Program-made: the position numbers and the translations under genes
The notes under the pieces: generated by a model
Database searches by the model: none
Told to the model about the DNA's origin: nothing
Seen by the model: the letters and a program-made list of their open reading frames with translations, nothing else
Shown: piece by piece, positions 48,939 to 62,290 of the stretch
How positions within the stretch are numbered: position 1 is the first letter of the stretch
Layout: every line of letters starts with the position of its first letter
Assembly (NCBI RefSeq): GCF_015832195.1
Contig: NC_052026.1
Coordinates: 12,201,619 to 12,265,618 of the forward strand
DNA from: Motacilla alba alba
Taxonomy: Eukaryota; Chordata; Aves; Passeriformes; Motacillidae
DNA: 64,000 nucleotides
Direction: 5' to 3'

Positions 48939-51900
48939 CTGAAACAAAATATAGACAGCTGAAATCATTATTTCTTTTTTTTATCCCAGGACTTTATTAC
49001 AAAATATAAATTAAGATATTTCCTTTTGTTGCTTCATGTTTGGTTCTTTTTACACAAAGTCAAATTCATGCACAGTTAAACATCAGAACCAACCTAGACA
49101 AACCAAGAGACAAATTCCTATATAACAGAATGAAAGAGGAACTGCTACTATCAGAAAAACAAACAAACAAAACTGTAGGAAGGACAGAATTAAAGGACTG
49201 GTATCTTGAGAAGACCAGAAGAAAGACCAGAAAGGACAGTGACATGTTACAGATAAGGAGGCACCATAAGACCAAGATGGAAGTTCTAAGCATGAACATG
49301 GATGTATTACGATACTAAAACCACCAATCCAACTAGTGTGCCTACACAGGTAATTTATGAGTGATCTAGTAACGTGTTATCAATGCACTGAGGGCCACAG
49401 GCAGAGGTACTCACTCCACTGTGCCCTTGATCCAACCCTTGACCTCTACTGACACCACAGCTCCTCGCTCCCTCTGCAGTACTCTGTATCCAGATCTCAC
49501 TGCCTCATCACTCAGCTATCTAAAAGTACAGACTGTACATAAAAACCCACCGTAGTTTCAATCTAAATTTCTCCATTAGCAAATGTATTTTACAGTATCT
49601 AAGGACACAGAAATTAGCTTTTTTCCTCGGCTTCAGAACTAACTGACTGACTGGAAAAGAGCCATCTTCTTCTGAAGTCTCCAGAAAACGCTCCCACGCC
49701 TTCCAAAAGCAAGTTACTGCTAATAAAATCTCTCAGCTCAAGAAGACATTGATAATTCTGAATAAGACCCAACAGACCAATTTTACACAAGTGTTAGATC
49801 ACTAGAATATTAGTTGCATAAAAAAACCAGGCCCTACATATCTACCAGAATTATTTTCATAACTATTCAGTTGCCCTGCCCCTGATTAAACTTTTAGTGT
49901 ATACTTCAGCTATTTTACTGTAGAATTTAAAAAAAAAATTGAAAATCTGGGTCAATTAGAATAAAGCAGCTAATCTAGTGTGGGATGGATTTTGTCCTTC
50001 TTTGGGGATAACAGTAATTTTACAATAGCTTTTCTAATTGCAACAATAAACTTGTCAACTGAGACAACAAAAACCCTGAATATGGGAATTTTGAAAGGTC
50101 AACATGCAGTCACCCAAACTACATGTACATCTAGTAACATATGAACATACAAGTTCTTGCAGGCACACCTTTCTGAGAGAATACTCCTCCTCTATCATAA
50201 AGCCACCTTGTATACTAAAGCACAGAGAATCTGACCGGACATTCCTGAACTAGAATGAAAATGTGAAAATTACAAAGATTCTTTTCCATCAATTAAAGAA
50301 GTAACTTCTATTGAAATGGAGTACAGATTTTTCATTGAAAAATATTACATCATTCATCTCCAACTCATGAATCTTTAGATACTGTGTTCTTTTAAATAAT
50401 GCAAAGTGATTATTATCACTTTGTGATAATCACAAGTGATTGCATTATTGCAAATAATGCAATTTGTTTAGTCGGATGCCTTCTGGTTTATTTTTCTCTC
50501 AATACTCCAAATAAATTAGGGAGCCTAATTACTAAATACACATTTTATCATTTATACGAGTCAACATCAAATATCACAGATACATCAGAAGACATCAAAT
50601 TTCACACTTATAATCAAACAAAAATTTTTCAAACTTCCAGAAACTAATCACTGCCATTTCAGAACTTAAAAGCTTGAGTATTATAATGAGGCACCTCCAA
50701 CAAAATTAACTAGAAGAGAGGCATCCCCGCAGTTTCTACAGATGAGAGTCAGCAAAACTGCAAAGGAAAAGCAAAGTAAACTGATTGCACCAGTTGTTAC
50801 CTGTTTCTCTTGTTATTTATTCTTCCATCTACCTTGTGCCAAATTCATTTGCAACCACTTACAGCCTGACTTTGCATTAGTGGTGTAGTAGAGCAAAGTT
50901 TTCAAAAATACACATGCTCTATAAAGTTACAAGATTATTTGTTTGCTTTACAAGAGGAAGTTATTATCTGTAAATACATATAATCATTAATCAATTATAG
51001 ATATGGTGCAATCATCAGAAAGCTCTACAAAACAGCAGAATGAATAATAAAGCAGTTGTTTTCATGACTAATTTGGCTGTAAGAAGTGGATTTAAAAGAA
51101 CACTTGTGACCCTTGTAACCACTTGTAAGACCACTTGTAACTTCACATTATAAAAATATAATTCAACTCCAAACTGGGTCTTTTCATTTCCATGAAAAGA
51201 ACTCGGGACAGGACACTAGCTGCAAATATTTTTTAGAAGGCAATTCACCCTGAAGAAATGTCAGCAGAAAAAACAAGAATACTACAGCTATTATTACGAC
51301 ATCCAGCTACCTTTTGAAAACATGCCATGTTAATTTTCAGCCCTTACAGCAAAAGGAAAAAACTGCATAAATATATTAAGAACTGATCATGAATGTAAAA
51401 CACCATTCTGGTGGTAACTACACAGCTTTAGGATTTCTTACTCACATATCCTAATCATCATTTTCATTTCTTCCTGAACACCTTCCAAAGTACAAATTCA
51501 TCAGAAGCATACACATTACTTGGAATACTCAGGCATTTTGATGATTTAAGTCAATTGAATAATTCAAATCCCAACAAACCTGGTGTGTTAATGCAGAGCC
51601 AGTTTTGCACAAAGAGTAACCATGATAGATTTACCTCATGGTCTGGAGTTCAGAGGTGCATTTAATTACCTGCAACTACAGACTCGGGCACCCTTCAAAT
51701 GCATCCACCTCAGTGAGCAGCACGTGACTGCAGTTCTATAGTTTTGTTACCTATGACCTTGACTGTTTCTTGCCCTACTATCTCCACCCTGGAAAGAACA
51801 ATCACAGTGTCTCTCTGCCTAGACTCTTTTGTCCCCCAATTCTCCTTCTTCCCCTCTGAGCTTGCTTTTGCTATTCCCAATTTCAGGAATCTGCCAACAA

Positions 51901-54541
51901 CTAGGATTTGCCTGAAGGTGTGTACAACAGCTCAATGAAGATTTGATACTTCATTCTCTTCCCTAGTCTTGTTTGTTTTGTATGCCTTTTAAAGCCTTCA
52001 GGGCAGGAATTGCTTGTTTGCCTGACCCACGTGATGTGTTATACCACCTTGGACAAAATCAAAACTGTTGGCACGTATTTTCTCTCAAGTACTTCACTTA
52101 ATCTTAAATGGAATCAGAATCTGCAGCTTTGACCAATTGGAAAAAAACTTACCAAGAAAGAGGGAAAGCAGAGACTAGAGAAAACTGAAGCTATGTCAGA
52201 GAAAAATCACATATATCAAAATCCATTCTTCGTTATTTCAGTGGAAACAGAAAAGAGGCTCAGAGGAGGAGAACCAGAGACAAATAGTATACATTTTCTA
52301 ACATACAATAATTCTAATATACTGCAGCTAAAAATACTTTCAGAACAATCTCTCTTGCTGCCAAAGCCTGACCACAGGAGTGCTATGGCTAATGCAGGGT
52401 TCTGCCCCCACATAAGCTAACCAACATGTGGATTTCCTCATCGCTCACCCTTGTGCAACACAGTGTCTTCAACTCTTTTTTTTTTTTTTTTTTTGCTGAT
52501 CACTGCAGCTGTGAGGAATCTTTTTGCTGATATTTGTAGATTTTTATTTTTTTTAACGGAAATGACGCTGCTGTTGGTATAGAAAGCTATGATATGAAAC
52601 CTGTTTCAGAGTGACCTGAAACTAGGATCACTTCACTGTTTCACCAAAAATGTATCTTCTGGTGAGGCTGATCACACTGCAGCCAGGTACCAGAGAAGCT
52701 GATGAAGGTTAACATGCAATCAGCAATGTACTAACACTGCATTACCGGGTGGCCCTCCTTTAAGGGGAGGGAAAGAGGAACCATCTGCCAGGATCCCCTT
52801 TTTCCCACTGAGCAGAAGACCCGTCAGTTGTTCGACCTGGGATGAACCTGCAAGTGATTTAATGACCACGGTGAAGTACCAAACTGCTAAAAGCTTACTG
52901 TGTTTGCTGTGCTTTTATACAATACCTGCTCATTAGCAAAGATTTCTGGTGCTCTTGCTTCTGTCTTCCTCAGCTCTTGATTGCATAAAACAACTCTCAC
53001 TGTAACACAGCTTTATATTGGCTGTTTACATACACCAGATGTAAGGTTCCTATTTCTGAACACAATGACTGGCCCTATGAGCAATATTCAAGATTGTTCT
53101 ATACAGGAAAACAGCATCAAAGTCTTCAGGGAGTTAAGCAACAACAGAGCAAAGGCTTATTCATTGCAATGTATATATTTAGGCACCTCATAGTCTGAAC
53201 ATTTACATGGGAAAGGCTTAGAGTTTGTCTAGGACATGTTTTTCCTTTTCTGGTGAGAGAAGAATCACTGCCCTACCATATATACGCTTAACAGACAGGA
53301 AGCCCGTGCAACAAAAACAATTCCCACTGTAAAGATCTGTTCAACCAAGTATTTTGTACTTGCATATACAAGCACACCATCTTTAGCACAATAAAAAAGA
53401 AATCCTACCAACAAACTTTTGATCAAATAGCATTGGTTGTAACATCTGTTAAAAAAAAAAAGGCAAGGTATGTTTCTCATGTAAAAAAGTATGAAAGAGA
53501 AGTTACTATGACAGTCTTTTCACTTGATAGTTTATCAATATGGTAGTAAGTAATATTTTCGTGGTTTTCTTATTTTTAATTATTTTCATATTTCCAAGGA
53601 AAAAATCAGAAGTAAGCTCCCAGCAGGGACTTTGATCAGTCTTGATTTAGGCTGGGAGTGCACAAAGATGCTGCAGTGAGAGGAACATCTGGTGAAATTT
53701 ATACAATAAGCCCCAGGTAAAGACAGATGGAACAATCGTAGAGTTTGTTAAAGTAATTCACCTTATTTTTCATGCTGGGGCAGAAAAGCAGAAACCTCTT
53801 CAAAGGAGGAAAAACAACACCAAAAGGCACACGCTACACCCATGTGTACTCTTTAGGTGGCACTTACAACCGCACCTGATCAGATCGTAGTTAATACCCT
53901 CCATTTAAAAACACATAAAACAACCAAAATCACTACTAAACGTCAGCAAGAAAAGGTGTGCTGGCCTGAGGGTCTCACTTCAGCGCCCTGCCTCAGCTCG
54001 CTAACAGAGCAGTGATAATTCTCTGCACCCACCACCAAAAGGCACTGAAGGAACACGTGGCTTCACACAGCCACCCTCGAGTCGCCATAAGCGTGGCCCC
54101 AGGGGCTGCGGCCGCCCGCCCGAGGGGTCCCGCTGCAGGAGGGGGGCATTTCCAGAGCTGTCATCGCTACTCTCGGAGGCCGCTCCGCTCCACACAAGCG
54201 GTGGTGACCCTCTTTCTCCTGATAAAATAAGCGAGGTTCACACAGCCCCGGGAAGGAAGTAGCTGCGGGCACCCGCCTCAGACGGGGTCTGTCAGAGTCG
54301 GGGCGCCCTTTAAAGGCAATACAGAAACACACACGGCATTCACGCGCCTACCACCGCACGCTTGCGGCAGCCCGGGCGCCAAAGCCGCCGCCCCAGATGC
54401 TCCGCGGGGAAGGAGCTCCCGCCGCAGCCCCTGCACTGAGGCCGCTCCCTGCCCGCCTTCCCTCAAGGTGAAGGGAGCTGAAGGAAAGCGGGGAAGGAAG
54501 CAAAAACCCCACCCGGGCCGTGCCGGCCGGAACCGCGTTAC
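48939..54541 (-). other. SLC7A6: SLC7A6 first intron (5' UTR intron)
   Basis: A 5.6-kb stretch between the first coding exon and the CpG island. It contains a poly(T) run at about 52478-52494 and a hairpin cluster at 50395-50460. I find no coding exon in it. The right edge assumes the donor proposed at 54541. Confidence 0.5.
50395..50460. repeat. Nested inverted repeats
   Basis: AATAATGCAA at 50395-50404 pairs with TTGCATTATT at 50440-50449. GCATTATT at 50442-50449 also pairs with AATAATGC at 50453-50460 across a 3-nt loop. Between them, GTGATTATTATCAC and GTGATAATCAC add further dyad symmetry. It may be a small hairpin-type element or simple AT-rich sequence. Confidence 0.7.
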
Positions 54542-55110
54542 CTCCGCTCCCGCGGAGCTGTCTCGGGATGCTCCCCGCCCGTTGCCACCCGACACGCGAT
54601 GGCGGCCCCTCAACCCCGCCCCCCCACGCCGGCATCGCCGTCGCCGCCTTCCCGCCGCGCCGCCCCGGCACCGCCGCCTCCGGCACCGCCTCCGTCGCCT
54701 CCTCCGTCGCCTCCTCGCCCTTCCCCGGCAGAAATCCGCTATCTCCCGCGTGGTCGCCCCGAGGGAGAAGCCGTAAGGAGCCCACCAGCTCCGCGGGGGT
54801 TGCGCGGGACCCTCCGGCACCCGCTGGTGCGCAGGGAAGTGTTTGCAGGGCCGGAGCTGCCCCCCGCCCCGCGGGGTCCGCGTCGGCCCCTCCGCTACCG
54901 ATGGGTGAGGGGAGCCGCGACCGCCTCCCCCGCCGCAGCCGGAGCGGGGGATCAGCCTCCCCCTTCCCTGCAGGAGCAGGATGGAGAAGAGCCCTAGCGC
55001 TGACGGTACGGCACGGCGCCTTTGCCAGCCCGGGCTGGGGGCCCTGCCCTCACCCTGAGGGCCTCGGCCACACGGAGCTCTCGTGGAGCCCCGGCGGACG
55101 CTGCACAAAG
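54060..55110. promoter_or_regulatory. CpG-rich island, probable SLC7A6 promoter
   Basis: A GC- and CG-dense block in AT-rich surroundings, placed where the SLC7A6 first exon is expected. On the - strand a good splice donor reads GGAGCGGAG then GTAACG (exon end at 54542), a candidate end for the non-coding exon 1. Long ORFs here on both strands are compositional. Confidence 0.7.
54635..54730. repeat. GCC/TCC-type imperfect trinucleotide repeat in CpG island
   Basis: Dense runs of CCG, GCC and TCG triplets, including CTCCGTCGC repeated in near-tandem. On the - strand this is a GGC/GAG-rich segment likely to fall in or beside the SLC7A6 5' UTR. Confidence 0.7.
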
Positions 55111-55112
55111 TT

Positions 55113-55157
55113 ACATCCACATGAGTTACACCCGCATGAGTTACACCTCCTGAAAAA
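55113..55157. repeat. Short tandem repeat, period 15, about 2.5 copies
   Basis: GTTACATCCACATGA, GTTACACCCGCATGA, then GTTACACCTCCTGAA, just outside the CpG island. Confidence 0.8.
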
Positions 55158-57108
55158 CCCTCACGCTTGAGACTGAGGGGCCTGAGAGGGTGGAAACCCT
55201 AAAATCTGGTGATATTGTGGGTTTCTACTGCATAGGTCCTGTGCGCCAGTCATAGTGGAAATGAAAATAGAACGGTACCACTGGTGTGTTCCAGCCTCCA
55301 AGAGGGGCATAGCTACACCCAAAATTTGGCTTTGTTAAAATAGTAATGGACTTCCCAAGAATCGTGATTAAAAGCGACCCATGGTGCCTGATTATAATAG
55401 TAAGGAATTGGCCATTCGGCAGATTTATCTGGGGTGTAATGAAAGCTTTCTTGTCTTCCACTAGCAGATTAATAGTTTTACCCTGTCTAAACCAGTGAAC
55501 CCTAGGCCGCAGCCCCCTCTTAATGTTCTTTTATTGCCTTTTTGCTGCTCCCTGTGAGTCAAAGGGATGGTTCAGTGCCTGGAAGGACAGCAGGGTTCAG
55601 GAGACAGGGTAGTCTTACTCTAAATTTAATTACTCCTCCCTTCCCTGGTCCACAGTTATTATCTACCATCTGACACAGATAAGTAAGATGTGTCGTTTTT
55701 CAAGAGGGTAAAAATCTTAGGGGCAAATAAAAATTATAAGGCTGTAAAAGAAGAGGGAAAGGAAAACGATGCACTGTAATACCCATTAATGTGCCAGTAA
55801 ATGCAATAGTGGAGTCCAATTTTATTGCCACAAGGCTTACGTTTCTGATTTCCATTCTGCTTCCTCTCTCAAAGTTTGTGTGTTTTATCAAGGAATTGTT
55901 TTCCTTCGTTGTCACAGAGACAATCAGGCTACTAAGCAACTGCTGTACTCATCTAGATCTCCAGATATTCATTACACTGTGTTTGGATTAAAATGAATTA
56001 AGAAAGTGGTTTTTTTTTTGTTAAAAGTTGGCATTTTAAGTGCACACAAAGAAGATAATAACATTAGACTTTATTTCTAAACTATAAAGCACCATAGCAA
56101 AACAAACTCTCATTTGCAGGAGCCTGATCTTCTCAGCTCTTTAATTATGTTTGTCTCAACTCTTTGTTTGGCTTTTGTCAAATACAAACTCTTCTAAATC
56201 TATTACCTGCTGAAGCTACTGACAGTGTTGCAAAGCAGCAGACAAAACCAGTCTGCTGCCTTCTGGGAGCTTAACAGCCCTGATAGGCAACTTCTTTGTT
56301 TTCAAGCCACTTATACAGCACTGACAGAAGATAAAAACATAGATGACATCCCCAGAATAGAATCAAATTCATACAATATGAAACCAATTGTTGTTACAAA
56401 GATAATGTGAACCAGAAAGCAGACATTAGATGGTAACAGTGCTAAGTGATTCTACAAATGTGCCCTCTGTTCTGTGATGCAGGATTTTCAGGTAGCCGGG
56501 TGTTTGCAACAGTCTCACACGTTAATCAAAAGAAGTATTGAGTGTGAATGTAAAAGATGCAGCTGATTTCAGTCGTTGGTAGGCTGCATTTTAAGCTCTC
56601 CCATGATTGAATCTACTGTAGACAGCATTCACTCCTCAAAAAAATGGACTTATAAAATGTGAGCTTTATAATTTAATAATTTATAATTTAAAAGCTATAA
56701 AATTGCCTTTAGAAACAAGAAATAGATGAGAACTCACAAGGCATCGGAAACAAATCATTAGGCATATGCTGGAAGTATAGAGAATGACATTTTACCTGAG
56801 AACTTTGAAAAATATTTATTAGAAAAAGTGCCCATTTGAGGGTTTCAAAATAGAAGTTCACCCCCTGGATTATGAGAACTTAAAACACTGTAGAGGTTGG
56901 TATGAGAGATCCAAGTTAGGACAGCATCATAAGGCTAGACAATGCTTCTGAAATGTTTGCATGTGAGCAGAAGCAAACCTCAGAATAATCATCCAGATAG
57001 ATATTTTTGTTAATTTTGGTAAGGTTCATATTTTATAAATGACTTTTTCCGTTTTACTATGGAAGTGAAATGTAAGTCTGGACTCCTTTATTTCTTCTCT
57101 TGTTACAG

Positions 57109-57157
57109 ATTACATAAATTGTGTGGCTCTTCCCTGATGCTCCATAAATGGCCACTG
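57109..57157 (+). other. Exon-like block flanked by good splice sites, unassigned
   Basis: TTTCTTCTCTTGTTACAG precedes 49 nt, which are followed by GTAAGT. One frame is open (RLHKLCGSSLMLHKWPL) but matches nothing I know. It could be an exon of a non-coding RNA or chance. Confidence 0.2.
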
Positions 57158-60100
57158 GTAAGTTATGTTTATACAGGAGTGTGTATTCTCCAAGTGCTAG
57201 CAGACAAAAAACAACTAAAAAAGATTGTGTTTCCACTAGGGTTTTATCTGATACTAATTTAATCAAGTTAAGATCTTATCTCTTTCAGCTAATGAGAACA
57301 AAGTCAGACTGAGTTTTGCTTAAGTCTGTGAGTTTTGTCCTATCTGCTTTTTTGTGTCTGACTAATATTGCCACTAGATACATCTTAGAAAATGTAATTC
57401 AACTCAAAAAGCTTGAAGAATAAACCAATTAAATACCCCTGAACAAACCAAATTGAAATAGCATCAGATTATGGGAAACCAAATCCACATTATATTCATT
57501 AAATGGTTTTAGAACATGAAACAAAACCAAGGTAAAAATTGCTATTAAATCTGAGTGAATTTGGAACCTTATACATCAGCTTTGTGCTTGTTCACAAGTT
57601 CATTCTGGTGAGTTTAAGCATATCCTCACAGCATAAGTCCCCCAAGAATGTGTTGCTCATGCACTTAATTAATGGAAGAATGAGCGTGCACTGAGCTCCT
57701 TAAGGGTCAGCGCTGAAGGGGTGCTGTGTAAATGTAAGCAGTACTCATTGCAGCTTGGAGCTTATGATGGAAATGTTGCTTCCTGCCATGTTTTTGATGG
57801 TTTCTGCTGGTTCCTTTAGAAATTCTACCGTACAGAGTGAGTCCTGGGACCACTTTGATGTTCGTTTTGAAATGTACATTCTGTTGACACAGGAGTTATT
57901 CACAGGGGTCATGAAATTATTCAGGACGGTAAATCTGGGAGTTTAGCCAGATCCCAGCAAATGACAATTTTTATAAGTACTTAACAGCCAATATTATTTT
58001 TTGTTAGTTTTTGAACCTTAATAATTTCAAACAACAAACACAATATCAACCATGTATTTCAGGAAACAGAATCAGTTCAAAAATAAATGTAAGTGCACCT
58101 GTTTCTTTTCTTTGGCTAAAGCTGAGTGACTTTGTTTACTAAAACAAATTCACTGATCCTTTGCCCTTTGTTTTCACCTTCATCTTTCTAGCACACAAAT
58201 TTCTGCAGTAGGTGGTTTAAGCAGGGGAAGTGGGACTTACAGATGAGAGTGACTATAAGCACCAAAGTGCTATGTAATTAAAGGAAAAGGTCTAAATTTA
58301 GGCTTCTATATTTACCTTCCCCTGCTCCTAGCTGCATGTCTCCTCCTACTCCAGCGGCCTTCAGCATTTGATGGTGCTGGCACTTGCCCAGCCCCCTCTG
58401 TAAGGCAGTTCTGCTCGCTAAGCTGGCAGAAAACAATACTTTATGAAGGTTGCTTTTTACTATCAAAATCACAGAAGTACAGACATGGAGCAAGCTAGGA
58501 GCAGAGGAGGAGGTAGTAGAAAATATCCCTTTAAGGAACAGAAACTGTGGGATGTCTCTGCAATAACTGCAATTATTTAATACTCTGAAGATTAAAATTA
58601 GTCCTTCTTTTATGGGAAACTTAGCTTGTCTATACTGAAGTTTTTTAAAACAGATTGTAAAATAAGCTTTGACATCCCATCTTTTAATTTTATTTGTCCT
58701 ATCTGATTATGTTGCCTTTCAGGTGCCTTTTTCTTTTCACTGCCTTATCTACTCTCACCAAAATTTATTATTTGCTTACACATATTTTTGTTGCACATTA
58801 TTGCAAGCTGGTTTTGTTCTGTGCTGTCCATGCTGCAAAGCAGAAGTGGGAATAGATATCTTCTAAAACATGGACCAGTTGTCAAATGTTAAGTTTGTTA
58901 GGAAGGCAAAAAAACCAGCAAAAATATCTCCATCTTCAAGTAAACTTCAAAGGTCTCTAGGACTTTTTTAATCATTAATCATTATTCTGATTAATGCCAC
59001 AAACTTTGTATTTTAATTTTACATTTCTCTTGCTCATGTAATCTTCTCTATTAAAAGGGGAATGTGCAATACATAAAGTTTTTCCCAGTCAATTTTGGGA
59101 GTTTATTTGGAAAAAATAGTCCCTTGTACATATACTTGTTTTAAAACAGATGGTTTGACTTAATGTTTTAGACAACTAAATCATTCAGCTTTGAGACCCT
59201 ACCCTTTGATTATACAAATTGTCTTATCTGTGTTGAATTACTTCATGAGCATCTGGCTATTTATTAATGAGAGTGAATGAATCACAGTCTTTGTTTTCCT
59301 GGAAAACGACATGGGAGTTAGAATCATTGTTTCACAAGTCTTATAACACTGCAGGGATTTTTTTAAAGATAATGCTCTTTGTCCATGTCTAATTTGAAGG
59401 CTATTAAAAGTGATTATGTATAAAAACAAACTAAGGAGGATTTGTAGCTGTAAAAAATAGCATCTTAAGGATAAGTATTTTTTTCTTGTTTCAGGTCCCA
59501 AATTAGCATGTGGGTACTATGATTGAAGAATATGAAGTCTGTAGTTATAATGTTTGTAACCAAGTTCAACAGCATTTAAATAAATTTCTTCTGGATGAGA
59601 CAGTTTAAAGACATCTGTTGGGTTGGGTTGTTCTTTTATCTTAAGTAACTCTGGCCTTCTAATGCAACTGCTCAGACTTTCTTCAAAAGAGTAAAGTTCC
59701 TCTGTTATAGATTCCCCTGTATTATTGTCAGTCCATTGTTGATATATTTGTGGTACCTGTCTCTCTCTCTCTGATTAAAAGCAGGAGTATTCTGAGATTC
59801 TGATTCTACTCAGCAGTGGTTGCATTGACACTCTGTTTGCAAGCAGCTGGTAACTAGAGGCTGAAGCCAATGTCATCATTTTGTTTGTATTATCATGCTG
59901 AGTCCAAACTTTGCCATTTAAATACAAACAGATGTTCCTTAGCAGAGCTATTTTGAATGCAGACTATTACAGTACAACCCCCAAGTGCTGATCCCACTCT
60001 TCCATCTTTGCATTTAGTGCACTCCTGTTACTTTTTTCTTAATTACTGAATTACCCTGAAACATTTGTACAATACAAGTAAACTTGGACCTTTAATAAAA

Positions 60101-61118
60101 GTTCTCTGCTATTTTATTTAGGGAACTTATAATAATACAGTGTAGAAACGGTTGTTGGATGAACAGAAGTAAGGACAGCCTTTATTCTCTAAACTTTCAG
60201 ACTTCTGGGGGATTCTATAGTTGTATTTGATCCAAATTTAGGTTGCCTTTAAAAGTAGAGTTTTCCAAAAAAATAATCTCAAAGACCTTTCTGTACAGAC
60301 TCTACACAGTGCATGCTAATCAAAAATATATGTTGATCTCATACATTTTGCCTCTAAGGAGGACAGACTAGTGTACATGTGGTAAGAGTGATAAATAAGA
60401 TATAATTAGCATGCCTTGTAAAAGGCATTGTGAAATGTTGTTTCACAAATATAAGATCAGAACACCTTTGAAGTTTTCACTCAAGTTCTTGCCCAAGACT
60501 CCATGTTCCATGAGCAAGATTTTCAGAATCTCTCACTATTTAAAAGTACACCTTAAGAACTGAGATGTAAAATATCTTAATGCTAAAAGAAGCTTTAAGA
60601 GTAGGGATTTATTGCCAGTCCATTTGCCTTTGCAGTAAATAGGATAGCCCTATTAATGGCTTTATTAGTCTTTTGTCTGCCAGCATAGTTGTTCCAATTT
60701 CAAATCCATTCTTTGCTATTATTAGAAGGCATCCAGCCCTAAAATCAAAATTATGGTTGACTTTGCTAACTTTTCCAAAATGATTTCTCAGCAGGCTATT
60801 TGTGAGTGTTTTGCACTTTGCTCCTTTGTTCCACACTTGGCTCTTGATTACTTGGTGTGTACAGTGTCCCACAGAGCAAATCATAGTGGACTAATTAAGA
60901 ACTACCAAGAGCTTCTCAAGTTATGCAAGATCCCCAGAACTATGAAAAGCCTTTTCAGATTCCCAGTCACGTACTGTGAAGTGCCATAAATCAAACTTTA
61001 GAAAACACTGAAAGCTGTGCTTCAGGGACTTACAGGTATACTTTAGTTCCAAAAGAAAGTACTTACTATTATTAAAGTTTACTACTAGGTTTTTAGTACT
61101 TTTTTTTTTTTCTCAGCT

Positions 61119-61523
61119 GAAATCCCACAGGCTTTGAACATTCTGAATACCAGTAGCATTGATTTAATGACACATGACCACTTATTGGTGACATTGGTGA
61201 AATTGAAGTCTTTACTTTTACATGAGTCTGGAAGACTAAATGAAGTGAGAGCAAACACTTGGGCTTTACTGATAGAGCTTAGGCAGGAGGATAAAGGAAA
61301 CGAAACCTCACGTGTCACATTACACTCAGGAGGTCAGGGAGTTATTTTTACCTCAGTGTCACTAGTATGGGAAAATGCAGAAGACCTCACCTTATGTGGA
61401 AACTATAGGAGATGGCCAAGTTATTTGTTAAGATGGGTCATCAGTGTCATCTTGTGCAACAAACCTTATGGCTGGACTCCTGCAAGTGTCCTCACCCCAC
61501 ACATCGGTCACTTGGTCATGTAG
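61119..61523 (+). other. Unassigned open reading frame after a strong acceptor
   Basis: A poly(T)-TCTCAG acceptor near 61118 opens directly into a frame of about 134 codons, with the first ATG at 61134 and a TAG stop at 61521-61523. I recognise no domain, and composition is like its surroundings. It could be a terminal exon, a pseudogene piece or a chance ORF. Confidence 0.2.
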
Positions 61524-61760
61524 GGTGCTCAGTGTTGCTCTACACAAACAACTCTATTTATCCTTACTACAGAGGACAGATTTTATTACTGAAGTGTTGT
61601 ATCTTTGGGGAAATTGTTATTTTGTATTATTCTATGCTAGAATGACATACATTGTAGATAACCATGAGGCTGTGTCATTAAAACAAAACCTAAAGATTTA
61701 GATTTGGGGGTCGTACTGAAACAATTGGGAGGCAGCTACATTGCATGCTGTTGGAGTTAA

Positions 61761-61785
61761 ATCCAATGTATAGCATACATTGGAT
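61761..61785. repeat. Perfect 11-bp stem hairpin
   Basis: ATCCAATGTAT, AGC, ATACATTGGAT: perfect arms with a 3-nt loop, followed by further TACATTG repeats. Confidence 0.88.
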
Positions 61786-62212
61786 GTACATTGTAATACA
61801 TTGTAAAATTACAGCTGTGAAATCCTGATAATTGCCTTTTATTTTGTTCCTTAAAAAAGGCTTCCTTTGTCCAAGAAAAACACCTGTGATTAAATAGCCA
61901 GATGTAAAAACAAACAAGAAAAATCCTGTCTACATGCCCAGGCATATCTTGAAGCCTCAAATGCGGAGTGCACCTTTCCCTCTGCAGCTGTGTCTATGCA
62001 CAGTGACTGGGACAGTTCCTTGGCACTGTTACAAGCAGGAGAGGCCGGGCCACAGGCCAGGTGCTCCTTCTCTTTCTACTGAAGATGGACATAAAGAACA
62101 CTGAACAAGAAATGACAGATTTCACTGATGGGGTCTAATTTGGGTGAAGAAGCTGACAGTTACCATAAGATTTAAACCAAAATAAATAGTCTCAGACCAC
62201 CTAAGAACACAG

Positions 62213-62290
62213 TGGACTTGGCAGTATTAGGTTTACAGTTAGACTCAATGATCTTAAAGGTCTTTTCAATCTAAATGCTTCTCAGATTTT
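62213..62290 (+). mobile_element. CR1 LINE 3' tail, diverged
   Basis: GACTCAATGATCTTAAAGGT, then CTTTTCAATCTAAATG, is the typical CR1 3' end motif. Only the last 80 bp or so are recognisable. Confidence 0.75.

Noticed and set aside
54278..55170. ORFs of 100-280 codons rich in R, P, A and G
   Set aside because: Same compositional effect in the second CpG island; low-complexity translation with no domain.
55225..55939. Two - strand ORFs that looked vaguely like retroviral envelope remnants
   Set aside because: No envelope hallmark motif, no LTRs, primer site or gag/pol nearby. The resemblance is too weak to call an endogenous retrovirus.
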